Source: Rosa chinensis
Taxonomy: Eukaryota > Streptophyta > Magnoliopsida > Rosales > Rosaceae
DNA: 64,000 nucleotides
Assembly: GCF_002994745.2 (NCBI RefSeq)
Contig: NC_037089.1
Coordinates: 86,018,347 to 86,082,346 of the forward strand
Reading direction: 5' to 3'
A program made the translations under genes and the position numbers. Shown here in pieces: positions 59,001-64,000 of the stretch. Positions within the stretch are counted from its first letter, which is position 1. Every line of letters starts with the position of its first letter. The notes beneath the pieces are model-generated. The model was not told the DNA's origin, searched no databases, and saw nothing but the letters and a program-made list of their open reading frames with translations.

Positions 59001-62000
59001 AATCTCATATTCTCTATATCTTGCCTACTTTTCTTTATGAAGCCTCTATTACAGGTCATTGATGAACCAAAGATCACAAGTCGAGATTTCAGTGAAGAAC
59101 AAATCATAGAAGGCAATGTCGTGAGTTTTACACCAGAATCAATCGAAGAAGATACAGTTAAGAGCTCTCAAGACAATGAGAAAGAGACAATAGAGTTGAA
59201 GGAAGAGGGCAGTTGTACAGAGAATGCAAAAGATGAAAATGCTAGTGACCTCACACGGGAGTATATTCCAGAAGATGCACCAAAGCAGATCATAGATGAA
59301 CAGTATAATGCAGTCAAGTCCGAAAACAAGGTCAGCTTAAAAGGCTGAACTTGAAATCTAAGAACAATTTCATAGGCATTTGTAGGTCTATTTTAATTTT
59401 AAACTTATCTTTTGTGCAGATTCTTGAAGATTCACAGACTATTGAGGTAGATGAGAGCAGCACATGTGAGACAAAAAATATCGAAAAATCTGAAGAAATT
59501 CCTAGTACATTACCAGTGCAATATGAAGAAGTTCAGCAGGGAGAGGAGAGCTGTACAGAGAGCACAAAAGAGGAAAATGCTAGTGACCACACACGAGAGT
59601 ATGTTCCAGAAGATGCTACTGAGCAGATCAAAGATGAAGACTGTAACACAGTAGAGTCCAAAAACGAGGTCAGCTTATAAGGCTCAACTTGAAATCTAAG
59701 GCAATTTCATCTGCATTTGTAGGTCTATTTTAATTTTAAAGTCATCTTTTGTGCAGGTTCTTGAAGATTCACAAATTGTTGAGGTAGATGAGAGCACCAC
59801 ATGTGAGACAAAGAATCTTGAAACAACTGAAGAAATTCCTAGTACATTACCAGTGAAATATGATGAAGTTCTGCAGGGAGAGGGGAGCTATACAGAAAGC
59901 CCAAAAGAGGAAAATGCTAGTGACCTCACACGGGAATATGTTCCAGAAGATGCTACTGAGCAGATCAAAGATGAAGACTGTAATGCAGTCAAGTCCAAAA
60001 ACGAGGTCAGCTTATAAGGCTCAACTTGAAATCTAAGAAATTTTCATCTGTATTTGTAGGTCTATTTAATTTTAAAGTCATCTTTTGTGCAGATTCTTGA
60101 AGATTCACAGACTGTTGAGGTAGATGAGAGCACCACATGTGAGACAAAGAATCTCGAAAGATCTGAAGAAATTCTTAGTACATTACCAGTGAAATATGAT
60201 GAAGTTCAGCAGGGGGAAGGCAGCAGCCCAGCTCCAGCAGAACCTTTGAAGGAGGAGGACACATTGTCTGTGCTAGTGGCTAAAGATGATGATGGCGATA
60301 GTGGTGCAGTCACTAATACAGAAACGGATGCAAAAGTACCACCAAATGATGAAGAAGATTCACCAGAGGTGTTGCAGAAATATGAACCAGAAGAGGAGAT
60401 TACGGAATTGCCACATGTGAAACCTGAAGAAACTACACCAGAATCGTCAAGTGAAAATGCAGAAGTTATTACCTGCAGAAAAGAGGAAATACAAGAATCA
60501 TTGGACAAAGAAAAGGATACAAAAGAAAGTGACACTTCATCAGGGGAGGTAAGATTAGAACTAACTTTTTATGATTTTTTTCATACTAAGCTACTCTCCC
60601 TATATGGATTTGTTAATGACTGAGCAGCAGAATCCAAACATATGAAGTAATGACCACAGGCAAAAACCATATGCAATTTTAAAAGGAGCTAACACTAAGA
60701 AAGGGCAAAAAAAAAAAAAAAAAATTGTAGTTTCATTTCTTTTCTTAATTCAATACGTCAAGTTGCAGAAGCCTTACCAAAGCATAGGTGTTGGAGAATA
60801 CAATTACCAATTTCTTACCAATCAATATTACTTTCATCTCTTGTATAGGTGTTGGAGACTACAATTACAGAAGCATTACCGGAAATTCATACCGTTGAGG
60901 ACACTGCAGAGAGGGCCACAGAATATCAGGTCTACTTTGAACAAGAACATAAAGCTTACTAGAAGACATGATCTTTTTTGGTATTATGACTATTATCCAA
61001 GTATAATAATAATTATTATTTTTAATGTAGGCATGTATTGAGGCAGCTGAGTTGAGTACAGAAGGAGAAAAGGAGAACTCAGAGGAACAAACAACTCGAG
61101 AAGTCTCTTCTTCACTGATAGTAGAAACAAGTGAGGAAAGCTCAAAGGAAGAAGAAGAGGTCAGCTTGCTTAGAGTATCAAACTTAATAATCTAGATTAC
61201 AGACCTTATTCTATGCTATTTTGCATTTGTAACTTACAAACTTATATCTGAACAGAAAAATGAAGGACAAGTAGAATGTAAAGATTCAATTGAGGAAGTA
61301 ATATCTGAAACCTTAGAGGACACAACAGAGCCAAAACCAATTTCAGAGGAAGAAAGCAACAAATCACTTGTTCAAGATAATTCCTTTTCACTGGAGGCAT
61401 CAGAGAAAGAGATTGAAAAAGAGATTCAGGGGGAGTATAGCTCCACAGTAAGAAGTTTTGACTCCAAAGTTGTGAGTGATGAAACAGGCTTGACGGAAGC
61501 CACAACCGAAGACAAAGGGCAGGTGAAAACTACTCACATTTCTTCTGAAGAGAAGGACAATGAAGGTACTGATGTCCACAACACTGAACTGGTCCGAGAA
61601 ACAGTAGTAGAACCAAGCTTTCAAGTGCAAACTCTTGAAGATGAAGCAGCACCAAAATTGGAAGTTGAAGATGAAACTGATAAATCAGATGATCTTCCTG
61701 AGAAAAATAACAAGATTTGTGAAGAAGAGGTATGAAAAATGAGGGATAATGACCATGCATGTTACACACTAATTATATGCAAATATGTTTTCTATAGATT
61801 GTTCTATTTGCAAGGCCTCAATTTTTAAAGGTCCCTTTTTGAAATGTGTCAAAGCAGGTACATGATGGACCAAAGATCACAGACAGAGATTTCAATGAAG
61901 AACAAATCACAGAAGCAAACGTCGCAAATCTTACAACTGAACCAGTTCAGGAACAAGAGATGGTTAAGGACTATCAAGCCGAGGAAAGGGAGACGGAAAG

Positions 62001-64000
62001 GTTAAATGAGGAGGGAAGCAGTATAGAGAACATAAAAGAAGGCAATGCCAGTGACATTTCAACTGAGTGTGTTCCAGAGGATATAGACGAAAAGCTTAAA
62101 GAATGCATAGAGGAGGCAGTTGAGTCCAAAGAGCAAATCATAGAAGCCAAAGCCGTGAGTTTTACACCAGAGTCCATTGAAGATGATACGGTTAAGAACT
62201 CTCAAGACAGTGAAAAAGAGACAATAGAGCTAAAGGAAGAGGAGAGCTGTACAGAGAGCATAAAAGAAGAAAATGCTAGTGAACTCTCACCAGAGTACAT
62301 TCAAGAAGATGGAAGCAAAAATTTCAAAGATGACAAGGAGGATGCATTGAAATCCGAAGAGGAGGTCAGTTCATATGGCTCACTTTAAATTCTACTGAAA
62401 AATTAATCTGCATTTGCATGCCTATTTCAATTTTAAAACTATCTTTCATGCAGATTCTTGAAGATTCACAGACTGTGGGTGTAGTTGAGAGCACTACATG
62501 TGAGACAGTTAATGTCGAAAGATCTGAAGACATTCTTATTGCATTACCAGCGAAATATGATGAGGGGAGCAGCCCTGCTCCAACAGAAGCTTCGAAGCAG
62601 GAGAATATTGATGAGGACACATCTTCTGTCCAAGAGACTAAAGACAAGGATGTTGAAGTTACTGTTACCGAAACAAGTGCAGAGGCACCATCAAATGATG
62701 AAGATGATTCACCACAGGTCTTACAGAAATATGAACCAGAAGAGGAACTTACAATATTGCGAGATGCGCAGCCTGAAGAAATGAAGCCAGAACCATCAAG
62801 TGAAATTGAAGAAGTAATAACCTGCACAAAAGAGGAAACACAAGAATCCTTGGACAATGAAAATGATACAAAAGAAAGTGACGCTTCAACTGGAGAGGTA
62901 AGATTAGAATTAACTTCTTATGATTTTTTGCTTTTGTAGCTTAGTATGTGACAATACTCAACATATAATCTGCTAATGACTAAGCTGCATAATCCAAACA
63001 TACACCATATGCAATTTTAGAAGAAGCTAACTAAACAATTTGTAGGTTCATTTCTTTTCTTAATTCAATTCATCAAGTTGCTACTAACAAGCCTTAAAGT
63101 TAAAATCATTTTACTACCCCATATTTAGACCGATTGTCATTTTTATCCTCCATTGTTTGATTTAACATGTACATTTTCATCAATGTAAATAAACAATTAC
63201 AATGAGTCGATGCAGAGCCCTCATTGTTTTGCTAAATCTATAAAGAAGTGTTGAAAAATTTAAATTAAAATAAAAGAACCCTAAAAACAACCTGCTTGGG
63301 CCACCATATTGATTTAAAGCCCAACACACCTGGTGGTGCCACCCGCCCAGCTCACCGTTACCCTACCGGCTCCGTCCAACGCTCTGCCGCTGCCAATGAA
63401 GTAAAGTAGCAAACCCTTTCTATCTCGCATTCTTACTTTATTGTTTTTAGGTCTTTAAGGTTACTGTAATTTTCTTACCAATTTCTAACCAACCCCTTTC
63501 AAAAAAAAAAAAAAAAATTGTAGCAAGTATGTGCCTGCAGCTTGCTCATTTGTATTTGTATTTTTTTTCATGTAGGCATGTATTGAAGCAGCTGAGTTGA
63601 GTACAGAAGGAGAAAAAGAGGAACAGACCACTCAAGAAGTCTCCTCTTCTCCGATAGGAGAAGAAACAACTGAGGAAAGCTCAAAGGAAGAAGAGGTAAG
63701 CTTGAATATAATGTCAAAATTGGTTTTTTCTAGATTGTTCCATCCTATTTTGCATTTGTTATATACAAATTTATATGAACAGAAAAAGGAAGCACATGAA
63801 GAATGTAAAGAGGCCATTGAGGGAGAGAGCTCCTTTTTGTCACAAGCATCGGAGAAAGAGATTAAAAAAGAGATTCAGGGGGAGTATGGCTCCACTGTAA
63901 GAAGTTTTGACTCCGAAGTTGCGAGTGATGAAAGGGGCTTGACAGAAGCCACAGAGCAGGTAGAAACTACTCACATTGCTCCTGAAGAGAAGGACATTGG
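53063..64000 (+). CDS. RBB1: Giant Glu-rich repeat protein, RBB1-like (partial at 3')
   Basis: Sixteen exons seen, every intron phase 0: 53063-53104, 54113-55183, 55405-55518, 55610-55765, 55860-58928, 59055-59330, 59420-59668, 59757-60005, 60093-60548, 60849-60929, 61031-61159, 61256-61729, 61858-62364, 62454-62897, 63576-63695, 63783->64000. More than 2400 codons. Starts MATEADVPEAICIA. The protein is extremely acidic, rich in Glu, Lys, Thr, Ser and Asp, with no membrane helix or catalytic motif. Exon 5 carries about 13 tandem units of ~66 residues around TILTDET...VQAEE...LEKQIPTA...EAEEENKEQV. Exons repeat in three blocks (see findings). From memory, Arabidopsis At5g40450 (RBB1, linked to vacuolar bulbs) is a similar giant Glu-rich protein next to SMR6; that gives the name. 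Biochemical role is unknown. Confidence 0.83.
53105..54112 (+). other. RBB1-like intron 1
   Basis: 1008-bp first intron after a 14-codon exon. It contains a small repeat (TTTGATATTTGCTT at about 53595 and 53667). No other feature. Confidence 0.6.
56190..58760 (+). repeat. ~66-codon tandem coding array in RBB1-like exon 5
   Basis: About 13 units, marked by the recurrent ATCTTAACAGATGA string and its variants (56214, 56607, 57166, 57865, 58064). Unit length is close to 198 bp, with some units shortened. All in frame. Confidence 0.85.
59420..60341 (+). repeat. Tandem exon-plus-intron duplication, exons 7, 8 and 9
   Basis: Exon starts at 59420, 59757 and 60093 give periods of 337 and 336 bp. 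Both exon (ATTCTTGAAGATTCACA) and intron (GCTCAACTTGAAATCTAAG) are repeated. Exons 7 and 8 are both exactly 249 bp. Confidence 0.93.
62898..63575 (+). other. RBB1-like intron 14 with inserted sequence
   Basis: The first ~200 bases parallel intron 9 (60549-60780). An unrelated segment of about 350 bases (63100-63450) follows, containing GC-rich GGTGCCACCCGCCCAGCTCA. Where exon 10 would be expected by analogy there is no matching exon. Confidence 0.6.

Overview
The window is nuclear DNA of a flowering plant, almost certainly a eudicot. It has spliced genes with GT-AG introns, plant-specific families (NRT2, SIAMESE-related CDK inhibitor, RING-H2, F-box/LRR, a WUSCHEL-type homeobox), telo-boxes near a ribosomal protein gene, L1-type LINEs and tRNA-Asp-primed LTR retroelements. 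Rosaceae is only a guess.

Layout. 1-6.1 kb holds four genes: the 3' half of a nitrate transporter (NRT2.7-like, +), a plastid-type J-domain/ferredoxin-fold protein (six exons, +), a RING-H2 E3 ligase (-) and RPL27A (+). 8.1-10.7 kb is a 5'-truncated, mutated LINE with an 8-bp target-site duplication (TSD). 11.0-14.9 kb is the GPI transamidase subunit GAA1/GPAA1 (six exons). 16.5-17.9 kb is an intronless F-box/LRR gene. 18-26.2 kb is gene-poor and contains a 1.18-kb terminal-inverted-repeat element. 26.3-26.6 kb (-) is a SIAMESE-related CDK inhibitor, most like SMR6.

27.8-47.7 kb is a self-nested stack of three members of one LTR-retroelement family, each with a perfect 5-bp TSD. Element B (27789-47747, TSD ATATC) has its 5' LTR split by element A (28609-39584, TSD TCCTC). 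Element A has a solo LTR C (30781-32577, reversed, TSD ATTGT) just inside its primer-binding site. A and B show no gag-pol. Each carries the same two open reading frames: an intact, intronless WUSCHEL-type homeobox gene in antisense, with its own TATA box and tandem upstream repeats, and a sense ORF of 176 codons with no recognised family. This is the most unusual content of the window: a retroelement family that appears to have captured, kept and multiplied a stem-cell regulator gene.

47.8-49.5 kb is a LINE that has only ORF1 (DUF4283 plus zinc knuckle), with a 17-bp TSD. From 53.06 kb to the window end runs a very long Glu-rich gene (16 exons seen, all phase-0 introns) built from duplicated exon blocks and a tandem array of about 66 residues. 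It is best matched to RBB1. From memory, the order F-box/LRR, SMR6, RBB1 matches Arabidopsis At5g40470, At5g40460, At5g40450, so the 20-kb stack lies inside an otherwise conserved gene block, close upstream of SMR6.
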